Source of the DNA: Candidatus Saccharimonadota bacterium
GTDB taxonomy: Bacteria > Patescibacteriota > Saccharimonadia > Saccharimonadales > Saccharimonadaceae
DNA: 64,000 nt
Direction: 5' to 3'
NCBI GenBank assembly: GCA_017405265.1
Contig: JAFRAS010000008.1
Coordinates: forward strand, 140,544-204,543
The notes under the pieces were generated by a model that worked only from the letters and a program-made list of their open reading frames with translations, made no database searches and had not been told where the DNA came from. The position numbers were made by a program, and so were the translations under genes. This document shows positions 1 through 8,517 of this stretch, in pieces. The stretch's first letter is position 1; the number at the start of each line of letters is the position of its first letter.

Positions 1-783
1 AACGTGATTAACCGGCACCGGAGAGTGGTTTATCTCATGCGGCGAAAAATCCTCGAGGGAGAGGACATCCAGAGCGAGATTCGACGCTTAATGCGCGACG
101 CGGCCGAGGCTCTCACCGTGGATTCGGCGCGAGTGAATAAGAATTTTAAAGAAGAGTTCAAACGCGTATTCGACTTTGATGACGACTTAATCGACGGAAT
201 TGGCGAGCTCAGAAAGCCGAAAGAGCGGGCGAAAGTCGCACTCGAGGCGATTCGCGAAGCTTATGCCCGGCAGGAAGAGAAGTTCGGTGCTGACGCAATG
301 CGGAAGATTGAGCGCGAAGTTTATCTCAAGGTTCTTGATGTGCTCTGGATGCAACATCTTGAGAATATGCAACACCTGCGCGAGGGAATTCACTGGCGTT
401 CGGTCGGGCAAAGAGACCCGCTGGTGGAATATCGAAGCGAGTCGCAGATTCTCTTTGATAATCTTCAGAGAAACTTGCGCGAGGAAGTGCTTCGGATTTT
501 GCTCACGATTACGCCGAACGAAGCGGCGAGCGAGAACTTGGACGACGGCGAGGAATATGATTCCGAACTGACCAAGATGGCGGCTTCTTCGACCGAAAAA
601 GGCGTGAACGAAATTAGTAAAGGTGACAAAAATCTCGATAGCGAATTTAGGAAAGAGACAAAAATCACCGGAAAGGCTCATGGCGCTCCGGAAAGTGGTA
701 AAAATGAGAACGCGAAGCGAAACGCTGCGCGCAAAAAGAAAAAACAACAGAGGCAAAATAAGAAGCACGGAAAACGCCGGTGA
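1..783 (+). CDS. secA: Preprotein translocase ATPase SecA, C-terminal part (5' truncated by window edge)
   Basis: The reading frame is open from base 1, so only the last 260 or so residues are visible. They match the SecA helical scaffold and C-terminal segment, with the typical run containing VLDVLWMQHLENMQHLREGIHWRS, DPLVEYRSE and a leucine-rich end. SecA is the motor that pushes preproteins through SecYEG. After the scaffold comes a long charged, Lys/Arg-rich tail (about residues 190-259) with no cysteine, so the usual C-terminal zinc-binding SecB/lipid motif is absent. The stop codon TGA overlaps the GTG start of the next gene (GTGA), suggesting translational coupling to the M16 peptidase. 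Confidence 0.93.
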   Translation, partial: NVINRHRRVVYLMRRKILEGEDIQSEIRRLMRDAAEALTVDSARVNKNFKEEFKRVFDFDDDLIDGIGELRKPKERAKVALEAIREAYARQEEKFGADAMRKIEREVYLKVLDVLWMQHLENMQHLREGIHWRSVGQRDPLVEYRSESQILFDNLQRNLREEVLRILLTITPNEAASENLDDGEEYDSELTKMAASSTEKGVNEISKGDKNLDSEFRKETKITGKAHGAPESGKNENAKRNAARKKKKQQRQNKKHGKRR

Positions 784-2051
784 GACATTCCATTACTGAG
801 GTGCAACTCAAAAACGGAATGCGAGGGTTGCTGATAAATATTCCGGGGGCGAGCGTGATGTCTTTTCGCGTCCAGTTTCGGGGCGGAATGAGGTTTGCGA
901 AATCACCGGAATTATACGAAATTGCGCACGTGGTCGAACATCTGTCGTTCGGGGCGAACGCAAAGTATAAGGATGAGCAAGAATACGAAGCGGATTTTAC
1001 AAAAAACGGCGCGTATCACAACGCTTGGACTTCGGATTTTTCGGTGTGTTATGAAACGGAATGTGCGGATTTTGAGTGGGAGAGGATTTTGAAGCTCAAG
1101 GAGGTGGCGATTTGTGCGCCGCGCTTCAACGAGGAAGAACTCAAGGCCGAAAAAGGCAACGTCAGAGCGGAGCTCACGGGGTACCAAAACGACTACGCGA
1201 GAGTTTTGTGGCCGAGATTGCAGGTGGCGCTCGGAGAGGAGGTGCCGAATCTGAGAGAACGACTAAAAACGCTACCGAATATTGAGCTCAAAGACATTCG
1301 GGAGCACTACCGTAGGACGCACACAGCGAAAAATATGCGCTTTATTGTCGCGGGGCGGCTCACGGGGCGAAAGCGGAAGATTATTCGAAAACTCGAGAAC
1401 TGGGATTTAAAACCCGGGCACCACTTTAAAATCCCGGTGGACGATTTGCACGCGGCGGAGCCGGTGCTGATTCGGAGAAAAGATGCGTCGAATATTACTT
1501 TCGGATTTTCGTTCGTGACGAAGCGAAAATTGTCGCTCGGAGAGATGTATGCGATGTATTGCTTAAACCACATCTTAAACGGGACGATGAACAGTCGGAT
1601 TTTCGGGCAGGCGAGAAAGAGGGGGCTGGTTTATAGTATTGGTTCGTCGGTCAACGCCGGGATGCGGGCGACGTCGTGGGACTTCGACGGAGAGGTGAAT
1701 GTGGAGTCGGCGGAGGATTTGTTTAAGCTGATTCAAGCGGAGCTTGTGAAAGTGTTAAATGGCGAGATTTCGGAGAAAGAGCTCGCGGCGGCGAAGAGCT
1801 ACACGCGCGGGCGCTTCCAGATGGGGGCGCAGACCGTGTCGCAGATTTCGGATTTTTATGCCGAGTCGTATTTTCTCGACGGAGCGTATGAACCCTACGC
1901 CGAAATCCCGGCGCTGATTTCGCATATTGAGAAGCAAGATTTGATTGACCTCGCACGGGAATTCGCGTCGTCAGGGATTAAGGCGCTGGTTGCGGTCGGG
2001 TCGGTGGAGAAGGCGGTAGTGACAAATCTCGGTGCCTACTTGAATGTTTAG
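780..2051 (+). CDS. M16 family zinc metallopeptidase (insulinase-like)
   Basis: A 423-residue protein of the size of a one-subunit M16 (pitrilysin/mitochondrial processing peptidase-like) enzyme. The inverted zinc motif HxxEH is intact (HVVEH, residues 50-54: His50, Glu53 catalytic, His54), and a conserved ligand glutamate follows about 75 residues later in the EKGNVRAEL stretch (Glu124 or Glu131). The second half carries the M16_C-like region with GLVYSIGSS. No signal peptide is seen, so it probably acts in the cytoplasm on peptides or processed proteins. The GTG start is chosen because it overlaps the secA stop and gives a normal N-terminus. Substrate unknown. Confidence 0.85.
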   Translation: MRHSITEVQLKNGMRGLLINIPGASVMSFRVQFRGGMRFAKSPELYEIAHVVEHLSFGANAKYKDEQEYEADFTKNGAYHNAWTSDFSVCYETECADFEWERILKLKEVAICAPRFNEEELKAEKGNVRAELTGYQNDYARVLWPRLQVALGEEVPNLRERLKTLPNIELKDIREHYRRTHTAKNMRFIVAGRLTGRKRKIIRKLENWDLKPGHHFKIPVDDLHAAEPVLIRRKDASNITFGFSFVTKRKLSLGEMYAMYCLNHILNGTMNSRIFGQARKRGLVYSIGSSVNAGMRATSWDFDGEVNVESAEDLFKLIQAELVKVLNGEISEKELAAAKSYTRGRFQMGAQTVSQISDFYAESYFLDGAYEPYAEIPALISHIEKQDLIDLAREFASSGIKALVAVGSVEKAVVTNLGAYLNV

Positions 2052-2062
2052 GCGTTTTGTGG

Positions 2063-2096
2063 TATAATATAGGCAGACAGGGGTTTTTGTTCCCTG
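2063..2096 (+). promoter_or_regulatory. Extended -10 promoter and leader hairpin of the queuosine-precursor transporter
   Basis: TGTGGTATAAT ends at 2068 and is an extended -10 box (TGnTATAAT). The short leader that follows contains an inverted repeat, CAGGG (2078-2082) with CCCTG (2092-2096), and then an AGGAGG-like ribosome binding site at about 2111 before the ATG at 2124. A queuosine-related transporter could carry a preQ1 switch, but the A-rich tail expected of preQ1-I is not present. Confidence 0.6.
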
Positions 2097-2123
2097 ATTT
2101 TTGTACCTTAGGAGGAGAGAAAA

Positions 2124-2753
2124 ATGAGTAAGCGCGGGTTTGTGTTCATGGTGCTTGGTGCGATTTCGACGCTGGTAGTATTTGTGTCGAATGCGGCCGC
2201 AACGAAGCTGTTCCCACTGTTCGGGTTCGCGGCGGATTGCGGACTGTTGACTTTTCCGGTTTCTTATGTTATCGGAGATGTGATGGTCGAACTTTATGGC
2301 AAAAAAGACGCGAACAAGACGCTCAAGGTTGGATTTGTGCTCAACTTCGTGGCGATGGTCATGATGGCGATTGCGGCGTGGTTGCCGACTTATCCGGGGA
2401 GCCCGACGGCGGGGGCATTCGAAACGGTGTTCGGGTTTATGCCGAGAGTCGTCGTCGGCTCACTCGTGGCGTGGCTCGCGGCCGGAATGGTGAACAATGC
2501 GGCGTTCGAAAAAATCAAGGATCGGACTGGGCATTGGAAGCTGTATCGGAGAGTGCTCGGGTCGAGCATTACGGCGCGAGTGGTGGACTGCGTGCTGTTC
2601 GAGACGATTGCGTTTGCTGGAACCTTGCCGTTATATGACTTTTTGAAACAGGTCGTGCTCGCGTATTTCGCCGGAATGGCAATTGAGGTGGCGCTGTTTC
2701 CGCTGACGAAATTTACGGTCGCAAAAATCGAAGATTATCTCAACTCTAAATGA
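2124..2753 (+). CDS. yhhQ: Queuosine precursor transporter (YhhQ/VUT, DUF165 family)
   Basis: A 209-residue polytopic membrane protein with about six hydrophobic segments. It matches the VUT/YhhQ family: the early SNAAATKLF segment, then FPVSYVIGDVMVELYG with its conserved acidic residues, and the C-terminal VDCVLFETIAF helix with a conserved Asp. E. coli YhhQ imports 7-cyano- or 7-aminomethyl-7-deazaguanine. No queuosine biosynthesis genes are seen here, but a tRNA-guanine transglycosylase (tgt) is at 29442-30617, so precursor salvage is the likely role. It has its own promoter, a good AGGAGG site and a strong terminator, so it is probably a single-gene unit. Confidence 0.85.
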   Translation: MSKRGFVFMVLGAISTLVVFVSNAAATKLFPLFGFAADCGLLTFPVSYVIGDVMVELYGKKDANKTLKVGFVLNFVAMVMMAIAAWLPTYPGSPTAGAFETVFGFMPRVVVGSLVAWLAAGMVNNAAFEKIKDRTGHWKLYRRVLGSSITARVVDCVLFETIAFAGTLPLYDFLKQVVLAYFAGMAIEVALFPLTKFTVAKIEDYLNSK

Positions 2754-2779
2754 AATTTCCCCCCGATGGGGGGATTTTT
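2753..2779 (+). terminator. Intrinsic terminator after the queuosine transporter
   Basis: CCCCCC (2759-2764), loop GAT, GGGGGG (2768-2773) followed by a T-rich stretch. The -10 box of the next gene lies immediately downstream. Confidence 0.85.
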
Positions 2780-2795
2780 ATGGTAAAATTATGTT

Positions 2796-3773
2796 ATGTT
2801 TGGCGATTTTATTCGAAAATATGGAAGTTATTCGATTATCCAGGCGGAAAATCCGGACGGAGATTCGCTGGGATCGGCGCTTGCGATAGATGAGATGATT
2901 GAGCGACCCACGACGCTCTATTGCCCGGTGAATTTGCCGGGGTATTTGAAATATTTCCGCGGAGCGGACAGAGTGACGGTGGATTTTGATTTTTCGGCGG
3001 AGGCGTATATTATTGTGGATACGGCGGCGGAGATTTTGTTGTCGAAGTTATTGAATGAGCCGGCGATTGCCAATCGGTTGTATTCCGCGCCAGTACTCGT
3101 GATTGACCACCACGAGACGGAAGACGATTTGCCGTTCCCGCATGAGAAAATTATTGAAGTTCGGCCGGCTTGCTCGGAGCTGATTTTCGAAGAGGCGAAG
3201 AAAAGTGATGTAAAAATTACAACAGAGGGGGCGGAAGATATTATGGGGGGGATTATGTCGGACACGCTGGGGCTCACGACTTCGTCGGTGACCGCGCGGA
3301 CTTTCGAAATTATGGCGGAGCTCACGGAGCTCGGGGCGTCGGTGGCGGAAATTGAAGACCGGCGGCGAGTGCTTATGAAAAAATCGCCGAGAATTCTTGA
3401 TTATAAGGCGGATTTGATTAAGAAAATTGATTATCTGCTTGACGGGCGGCTCGCGACGGTGCATATTCCGTTTGACGAAATTCAGGAATATTCGAATGAA
3501 TACAATCCGAACGTACTGATTCTCGAGGAAATGCGGATGGTCGAGGGGGTTGAGGTGGCAGTGGCGATAAAAACTTATCCGGACGGGAAGTTGACTGGGA
3601 AAATTCGGACCGAGAGTGATTTTCCCTTCGCGGAGGAGATTGCAGCGAGTTTCGGCGGGGGCGGGCATAAGTTCGCGGCGGGATTTCGGGTGTATGATAT
3701 GAGCTATGAGGACGTACTCCGGGAGCTCGTGAAAGTAATTGTGCCGAAATTGGAGGAGAGTGAGAATGATTAA
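2796..3773 (+). CDS. DHH/DHHA1 family phosphoesterase (NrnA-like nanoRNase/pAp phosphatase)
   Basis: A 325-residue protein with the two-domain DHH-DHHA1 layout. The N-terminal domain has a motif I PDGDSLGS (about residues 20-27), a VDTAA motif II, and DHHETED (motif III). The C-terminal DHHA1 domain ends with the substrate-binding GGGGHKFAAGF. NrnA-type enzymes degrade short oligoribonucleotides and 3'-phosphoadenosine 5'-phosphate. Oddly the first metal-binding His of motif I (usually HxxPDGD) is Ala here (AENPDGD), so metal binding may differ. The start is preceded by TAAAAT (2784-2789) with a 6-nt gap, implying a leaderless transcript. It overlaps cysS by 8 nt. Confidence 0.82.
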   Translation: MFGDFIRKYGSYSIIQAENPDGDSLGSALAIDEMIERPTTLYCPVNLPGYLKYFRGADRVTVDFDFSAEAYIIVDTAAEILLSKLLNEPAIANRLYSAPVLVIDHHETEDDLPFPHEKIIEVRPACSELIFEEAKKSDVKITTEGAEDIMGGIMSDTLGLTTSSVTARTFEIMAELTELGASVAEIEDRRRVLMKKSPRILDYKADLIKKIDYLLDGRLATVHIPFDEIQEYSNEYNPNVLILEEMRMVEGVEVAVAIKTYPDGKLTGKIRTESDFPFAEEIAASFGGGGHKFAAGFRVYDMSYEDVLRELVKVIVPKLEESEND

Positions 3774-5130
3774 GCTTTTTAATACGAAAACGCGAGAGAT
3801 TGAGGAGTTTCAGCCGGCGGGGTCAGTCGTAAAGATGTATTCTTGCGGGCCGACGGTGTATGGGTTTCAGCATATTGGGAATTTTGCGTCGTATGTGTAT
3901 TGGGACTTGCTTGTGAGAGTTTTGGAAGATGACGGTTTTCAGGTCGAGAGAGTGATTAATCTCACGGATGTTGGACACTTGACGTCGGACGGGGACGAGG
4001 GAGAGGACAAGCTCGAAAAGGGGGCGCGGCGCGAGAATAAGAGTGTGTATGAGGTGGCAGAGTTTTATATTGAGGACTTTTTGAAGGGGTTTTCGGCGCT
4101 CGAACTTACCCCGCCGAAAAAGTTTTGCCGAGCGACGGATTATATTGAGGCGGACGAGAAAATAGTTGCGGCGTTGATTGATAAGGGGTATGGGTATTTG
4201 ACGCGGGATGGGGTGTATTTTGACACGGCGAAATTGCCGGAGTACGCGGATTTTGCGCGGCTCGATCTCAAGAATTTGCGCGAGGGGGCGAGGGTGGAAT
4301 TTTCGGACGAAAAGCGGAATGCGTCGGATTTTGCGCTGTGGAAGTTCATTCAAGAGGGCGAAAAGCACGCGATGCGGTGGGATTTTCTCGGGAGGCCGGG
4401 GTATCCGGGGTGGCATATTGAGTGCTCGACGATCGTGCACGAGGAGCTTCACGAGCCGATTGATATTCATACGGGCGGAATTGACCATATTCCGGTGCAC
4501 CACACGAATGAAATTGCGCAAACGAAGGCCGCTTTCGGGACGGAGCTCGCGGGAACGTGGTTGCATTGTAATTTTCTCACGATTGACGGGGAGAAGATTT
4601 CGAAGTCGATTGGGAATGTGGTGCTACTTCCGGATATTGAGGAGAAGGGATATTCGCTGATGGACTTTAAACTCTGGGTGTTCCAGGGGCATTATCAGAG
4701 TGCGAGAAATTTCTCGTTTTCAGACCTAGCGGCGGCGGCGAAGAGGAGGCTAAATTTCAGAAATGCCGCGGCGAGGAGCCGACAGGTTGAGAATTTGAGC
4801 GACGGGGCTGAAATTCTTTCGGAGATTCGAGACGCGCTCCAGAACAACCTCAATTCGGCCATGGCGCTCGCGAAAATTGATGAGGCGATTAACAGGGGTG
4901 AGTGCTTTGAAATCGAGTTCTGGGAGAAGGTTGATGAGCTTCTCGGGCTCCGAATCGTGGCGGATGCGCCGGAATTTTCTTCGGAGGCATTGAGCGCGCT
5001 CCAAAGACGCGCGGAAGCGAGAAAAAATAAGGATTATTCCCTGTCGGATGAGATTCGGGAGGAGCTTAAAAAAATGGGGCTCGGGGTGCGAGACGAGGCC
5101 GAGGGGCAGATTTTGGAATATTTAAAATAA
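3766..5130 (+). CDS. cysS: Cysteine-tRNA ligase
   Basis: A 454-residue class I aminoacyl-tRNA synthetase charging tRNA-Cys. Visible signatures are the zinc ligand in YSCGPTVYG (Cys27), the HIGH-type HIGN (36-39), further zinc ligands in HIECSTI and HHTNE, and the KMSKS-type KISKS. The C-terminal domain carries the DALT-like helical region and the anticodon-binding end. The ATG at 3766 is preferred because it follows GGAGG closely and starts the conserved MIKLFNTKTREIEEF. It overlaps the DHH gene end, so the two are co-transcribed. The matching tRNA-Cys is at 49399-49472. Confidence 0.96.
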   Translation: MIKLFNTKTREIEEFQPAGSVVKMYSCGPTVYGFQHIGNFASYVYWDLLVRVLEDDGFQVERVINLTDVGHLTSDGDEGEDKLEKGARRENKSVYEVAEFYIEDFLKGFSALELTPPKKFCRATDYIEADEKIVAALIDKGYGYLTRDGVYFDTAKLPEYADFARLDLKNLREGARVEFSDEKRNASDFALWKFIQEGEKHAMRWDFLGRPGYPGWHIECSTIVHEELHEPIDIHTGGIDHIPVHHTNEIAQTKAAFGTELAGTWLHCNFLTIDGEKISKSIGNVVLLPDIEEKGYSLMDFKLWVFQGHYQSARNFSFSDLAAAAKRRLNFRNAAARSRQVENLSDGAEILSEIRDALQNNLNSAMALAKIDEAINRGECFEIEFWEKVDELLGLRIVADAPEFSSEALSALQRRAEARKNKDYSLSDEIREELKKMGLGVRDEAEGQILEYLK

Positions 5131-5136
5131 ATATGC

Positions 5137-5165
5137 TTGACTTTGGGCTCCACGCGGAGTAGAAT
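5137..5165 (+). promoter_or_regulatory. Consensus-like sigma-70 promoter of a micro-gene unit
   Basis: TTGACT (5137-5142), a 17-bp spacer and TAGAAT (5160-5165). This is one of the best -35/-10 pairs in the window. It starts right after the cysS stop and points to a start site near 5172. Confidence 0.7.
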
Positions 5166-5172
5166 AGAATAA

Positions 5173-5204
5173 CCGCTCAAATTCAGGAACCTGGTCGAGA
5201 GCGG
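5173..5204 (+). other. Structured 5' leader hairpin of the micro-gene unit
   Basis: CCGCTC (5173-5178) pairs with GAGCGG (5199-5204), and an inner CAGG/CCTG (5184-5187, 5190-5193) extends the fold. The hairpin begins at the predicted transcription start and is followed by AGGAG (5211-5215) 11 nt before an ATG. It could be a 5' stabiliser, a small RNA domain or a control element. No known riboswitch family is recognised. Confidence 0.45.
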
Positions 5205-5226
5205 CTAATAAGGAGAAGATTATCGA

Positions 5227-5310
5227 ATGCGTATCAAAGTGAGACGCGAACGAAATCGGAAAAAGCTGAGGCTTGCGCCCGCACCTTGGCAAGAATTTAT
5301 CGAAATATAA
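5227..5310 (+). CDS. Micro-ORF, 27-residue basic peptide, unknown function
   Basis: ATG to TAA gives 27 codons. The product starts MRIKVRRERNRKKLRL and ends with a less charged, Trp-containing tail (APAPWQEFIEI). Support for translation is positional: its own consensus promoter, an AGGAG site in the leader, and a rho-independent terminator just after the stop. The charge pattern resembles small ribosome-associated or RNA-binding peptides, but no family is recognised. Alternatively the whole unit is a small RNA and the ORF is incidental. Confidence 0.45.
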   Translation: MRIKVRRERNRKKLRLAPAPWQEFIEI

Positions 5311-5313
5311 GAT

Positions 5314-5339
5314 AAAACCTCCCGTCCGGGAGGTTTTTT
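5314..5339 (+). terminator. Intrinsic terminator of the micro-gene unit
   Basis: AAAACCTCCCG (5314-5324), a 2-nt loop region, CGGGAGGTTTT (5327-5337) and a T run. It closes the unit before the rmuC promoter. Confidence 0.88.
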
Positions 5340-5364
5340 GAAATTTTTATGGTAAAATGGAAGA

Positions 5365-6519
5365 ATGGAAACGATTTTATTGATTTTGGTGGCGGTCGCA
5401 ATTATCGGGGAGGTGGCGATTGTCGCAATATTATTGACGCGGAGTAAGGAGAAAAATGATTTGAAGCCGCTTGAGGAGAGGATGATTCGGGTGGAGGGAG
5501 TGGTGGACAAGATTGCGCCGAAAATTGAGACGGAATTTCGGGAGAACCGGAAAGAGATTTCGGAGAACCTCGGGAATATTCAAAAAACAGTGGATAACAG
5601 GGTGAAGAGTCTGCAGGAGGACAATTCGAAACGGCTCACGGAGATGCAAAAAACGGTGGACGAGAAGTTGCAGGCGTCGGTCGAAAAGCGGTTTAATGAG
5701 AGTTTTAAGACGATTTCGGCGCAACTCACGCAAGTTTATAAGGGGCTCGGGGAGATGCAAAATCTCGCGACGGGGGTCGGGGATTTGAAAAAGGTGATGG
5801 AGGGGGTGAAAACGCGAGGGATTTATGGAGAGGTGCAGCTCGGGGCGCTGATTGCGGACACGCTGTCTCGGGAGCAATATGAGGAGAATTTTGCGACCGT
5901 GAAAGGGTCGAGCGAAAGAGTGGAATTCGCGATTAAAATGCCGGGGAAAGAGGAAAATGTTTATCTTCCGGTCGATTCGAAGTTTCCGGTGGAAAATTAT
6001 TCGAGGTTAATCGCGGCGTATGATACGGGAAATAAGAGCGAAATTGAGGTACTCAGGAAGGCGCTGGCGGCGGACGTGAAGGAGCAGGCGAAGAAAATCT
6101 CGAGCAAGTACCTCGACCCGCCAGCGACGACGGATTTCGGGGTGATGTTTGTGCCGACGGAGTCGCTGTATGCGGAAATTATTCGGATTCCGGGGCTGTC
6201 CGAGGAGGTGCGACAAAAATATTCCGTGACGATTGCGGCGCCATCAACGCTGCCGGTGATGTTGTCGGGGCTTCTCATGGGATTTCGGACAGTCGCAATC
6301 GAGAAGCGGTCGGCCGAAGTGTGGCAGATTCTCGGGGCGGTCAAGGCGCAGTTTTCGAAGTTTGGGGACTTACTCGAGGGTGTGAAGAAAAAATTGTCGG
6401 AGTCGGCGAATAAAATCGACCAGGCAGCCACAACGTCGCGACAAATTGAGCGGAAGCTCAAGGCGGTTGAGAGTTTGCCGGAAAATGAGTCAGAAAAGTT
6501 GATTGGTAAAATTGAATAA
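5365..6519 (+). CDS. rmuC: RmuC family DNA recombination protein
   Basis: A 384-residue protein with an N-terminal membrane anchor (residues 2-24), a long coiled coil (about 30-130, many Lys/Glu heptads) and the RmuC nuclease-like domain with TRGIYGEVQLGALI, YLPVDSKFPVENY and a GVMFVPTESLYAEI segment. RmuC limits recombination at inverted repeats in E. coli and is a predicted PD-(D/E)XK-type nuclease. The start codon lies 6 nt after TAAAAT (5353-5358), so the mRNA is probably leaderless. The gene stands alone, just upstream of the cell-wall operon. Confidence 0.92.
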   Translation: METILLILVAVAIIGEVAIVAILLTRSKEKNDLKPLEERMIRVEGVVDKIAPKIETEFRENRKEISENLGNIQKTVDNRVKSLQEDNSKRLTEMQKTVDEKLQASVEKRFNESFKTISAQLTQVYKGLGEMQNLATGVGDLKKVMEGVKTRGIYGEVQLGALIADTLSREQYEENFATVKGSSERVEFAIKMPGKEENVYLPVDSKFPVENYSRLIAAYDTGNKSEIEVLRKALAADVKEQAKKISSKYLDPPATTDFGVMFVPTESLYAEIIRIPGLSEEVRQKYSVTIAAPSTLPVMLSGLLMGFRTVAIEKRSAEVWQILGAVKAQFSKFGDLLEGVKKKLSESANKIDQAATTSRQIERKLKAVESLPENESEKLIGKIE

Positions 6520-6535
6520 GTGATATAATAGATAT

Positions 6536-7807
6536 ATGAGTGCGGTAGCGAAAATAAAACGGAAATTGTATTTCGTGGGGGCGAGGTATTTTCGATATTT
6601 CGCGAATATCTCTTTGAAACGCTGGAAGCCGAGAGTGTTCGCGATTACAGGGTCGGCGGGAAAAACGACGATGTTACATCTCTTGGAGTTCGAGCTCGGG
6701 GAAAAAGCGCATTACTCGCACGATGCGAACTCGGCGTTCGGGGTGGCGTTTGATATTCTCGGGATGAAGGGGATTAAGGGGTCGAGATTAAAGTGGTTTT
6801 ATCTTTTCTTTGCGACGCCGATTCGCGCGCTCTTTTTTACGCATAAGGAGAAATATTATATTGTCGAGATTGACGGTGAGAGGCCGCACGAAACGGAATT
6901 TCTCGCGCGCTGGCTGAGGCCAGAGGTGACGTTCTGGATTTCGATGGGGCTGTCGCACGCGGCGAAATTTGAGACGGCGGTGAAATCTGGGGAATTCGAT
7001 TCCCTGTCGGAGGCGATTACGCATGAGTTCGCGGAATTGCCGAAATATACCTCAAAACGGGTGTATATCGACGCCGATTCGGAGGAAATGGAGGCGGGAG
7101 TAAAAGACGCAGAGGCAAAGATTTTCCGAGTGAATAAGGACGATTTGGTGGCTTATCGAGTGACGCCGAAGTCGAGTGATTTTCTGATTGATGGAATTAA
7201 AATGCATTTTGCGGCGCCGGAACCACCGGATTTAGCCTTGCAGCTCATTATGTTGAAGGATTTTTGCGAATATTTGAAGCGAGAATTCAGAGCAGATTTT
7301 TCGGAGATTAATTTGCCGCCCGGGCGGAGCGGAAGTTTTGAGGGGAAAAACGGATTGACGCTGATTGATTCGACATATAATGCACATATTATCTCCGTGG
7401 AATCGATTTTTGGGATGGTGAAGAAGATGCGGCTCGAGAACTTGTGGCTTGTCATGGGCGACATTATTGATCAGGGGTCGATTGAGCACCATGAGCACGA
7501 AAAGTTGGCGGAGATGATTCGAGAGCTCGACCCGAAACAAGTGATTTTGGTTGGACCGCGGACAAAAAAATACACTGCGCCGAAGCTCGCGGAATATGGC
7601 ATTCCGACGGTAGTGACGACGGAGCCAGAAAGAGCGCTCGAATATATCGAGGAAAATGCGAAAAATGAAGAGACAATTTTATTTAAGGGCTCACAATATC
7701 TCGAATGGGTTGTCGAAAAATTATTAAAAAATCCAGAAGACGAGAAAAAGTTGTGTCGGAGAGACAAGGCGGCGAAAAAGCGCCGACAGAAACGGGGGTT
7801 GGTATGA
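6536..7807 (+). CDS. Mur ligase family protein, MurF-like (D-Ala-D-Ala adding type)
   Basis: A 423-residue ATP-dependent amide ligase. The Mur central-domain P-loop is ITGSAGKTTM (residues 37-46). The C-terminal domain carries RSGSFEGKNGLTLIDSTYNAH and LVMGDIIDQGS, the pattern of MurF/MurE C domains. It lacks a clear N-terminal uracil-binding domain, so it is shorter and divergent from canonical MurF. It heads an overlapping series with a hydrolase, a PLP enzyme and two FemAB proteins, which fits peptide-stem or cross-bridge synthesis. TATAAT (6524-6529) ends 6 nt before the ATG, giving a leaderless transcript. Confidence 0.8.
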   Translation: MSAVAKIKRKLYFVGARYFRYFANISLKRWKPRVFAITGSAGKTTMLHLLEFELGEKAHYSHDANSAFGVAFDILGMKGIKGSRLKWFYLFFATPIRALFFTHKEKYYIVEIDGERPHETEFLARWLRPEVTFWISMGLSHAAKFETAVKSGEFDSLSEAITHEFAELPKYTSKRVYIDADSEEMEAGVKDAEAKIFRVNKDDLVAYRVTPKSSDFLIDGIKMHFAAPEPPDLALQLIMLKDFCEYLKREFRADFSEINLPPGRSGSFEGKNGLTLIDSTYNAHIISVESIFGMVKKMRLENLWLVMGDIIDQGSIEHHEHEKLAEMIRELDPKQVILVGPRTKKYTAPKLAEYGIPTVVTTEPERALEYIEENAKNEETILFKGSQYLEWVVEKLLKNPEDEKKLCRRDKAAKKRRQKRGLV

Positions 7808-8517
7808 TATTCAACGGAGACGAGCGCGCAAAAAAGGTCGGAAAAGTTTATATTGTGCACGGTTGGACTTACACGATAACGCCGTGGGAGCCAGTGGTGA
7901 AGAAAATGGAAGAAGAGGGGGTTGAAGTGGTGTTGGTGAAAATTCCGGGTCTCACGAAGCCGAGCAAGGCTGTTTGGGACGTGGATGGGTATGTGAAATA
8001 TCTCGAAAAGTCAATTCCGAACGGAGCGATAGCGCTCGGACATTCGAACGGTGGGAGACTACTCATGAATCTTTGTATTAAAAATCCGAAAAAGCTCAAA
8101 CATCTCATTTTGCTCGATGCGGCCGGAGTGTATGAGCCGAGTAAAAAACGCGACGTGACGAAAAAAATTGCGAATTTCGGAAAGAAGCTCAAAAATATTC
8201 CGTGGCTAAGGAAAGTTTATCATAAAATCATCGGGGCGAATGACTACGATAAGGCGCCAGAGAATATGAAAAAGACGCTCGCGAATATGTTGGAGTCGGA
8301 TAAGACGCTCGACATTTCGCAAGTCACGACGCCGACCACAATCATCTGGGGTGGGCGGGACACGATTACGCCACTTCATCAAGGTAAGATATTAAAAGAG
8401 CGAATTCCGAAGTCCCGGATGATTGTTAGAGAAAAGTGGCCGCATTCGGCATATCTCACGTACCCGATGGAGCTTGCGAAGTTGTTGGTCAAAGTGGTCG
8501 GAGACGTCCAGAAATGA
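7804..8517 (+). CDS. Alpha/beta hydrolase
   Basis: 237 residues from an ATG that overlaps the previous stop (ATGA). The fold shows the oxyanion region VHGWTYT, the nucleophile elbow GHSNGG, an acid in WGGRDTITP and a C-terminal His in WPHSAYL: a complete Ser-Asp-His triad. There is no signal peptide, so it should be cytoplasmic. Its place between a Mur ligase and a PLP enzyme suggests a hydrolytic or transfer step on a wall precursor or activated amino acid, but the substrate cannot be told from sequence. Confidence 0.8.
   Translation: MIFNGDERAKKVGKVYIVHGWTYTITPWEPVVKKMEEEGVEVVLVKIPGLTKPSKAVWDVDGYVKYLEKSIPNGAIALGHSNGGRLLMNLCIKNPKKLKHLILLDAAGVYEPSKKRDVTKKIANFGKKLKNIPWLRKVYHKIIGANDYDKAPENMKKTLANMLESDKTLDISQVTTPTTIIWGGRDTITPLHQGKILKERIPKSRMIVREKWPHSAYLTYPMELAKLLVKVVGDVQK

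Noticed and set aside
2069..2123. PreQ1 riboswitch upstream of the queuosine-precursor transporter
   Set aside because: A hairpin is present but the A-rich tail and loop sequence of the preQ1-I aptamer are not; the match is positional only.
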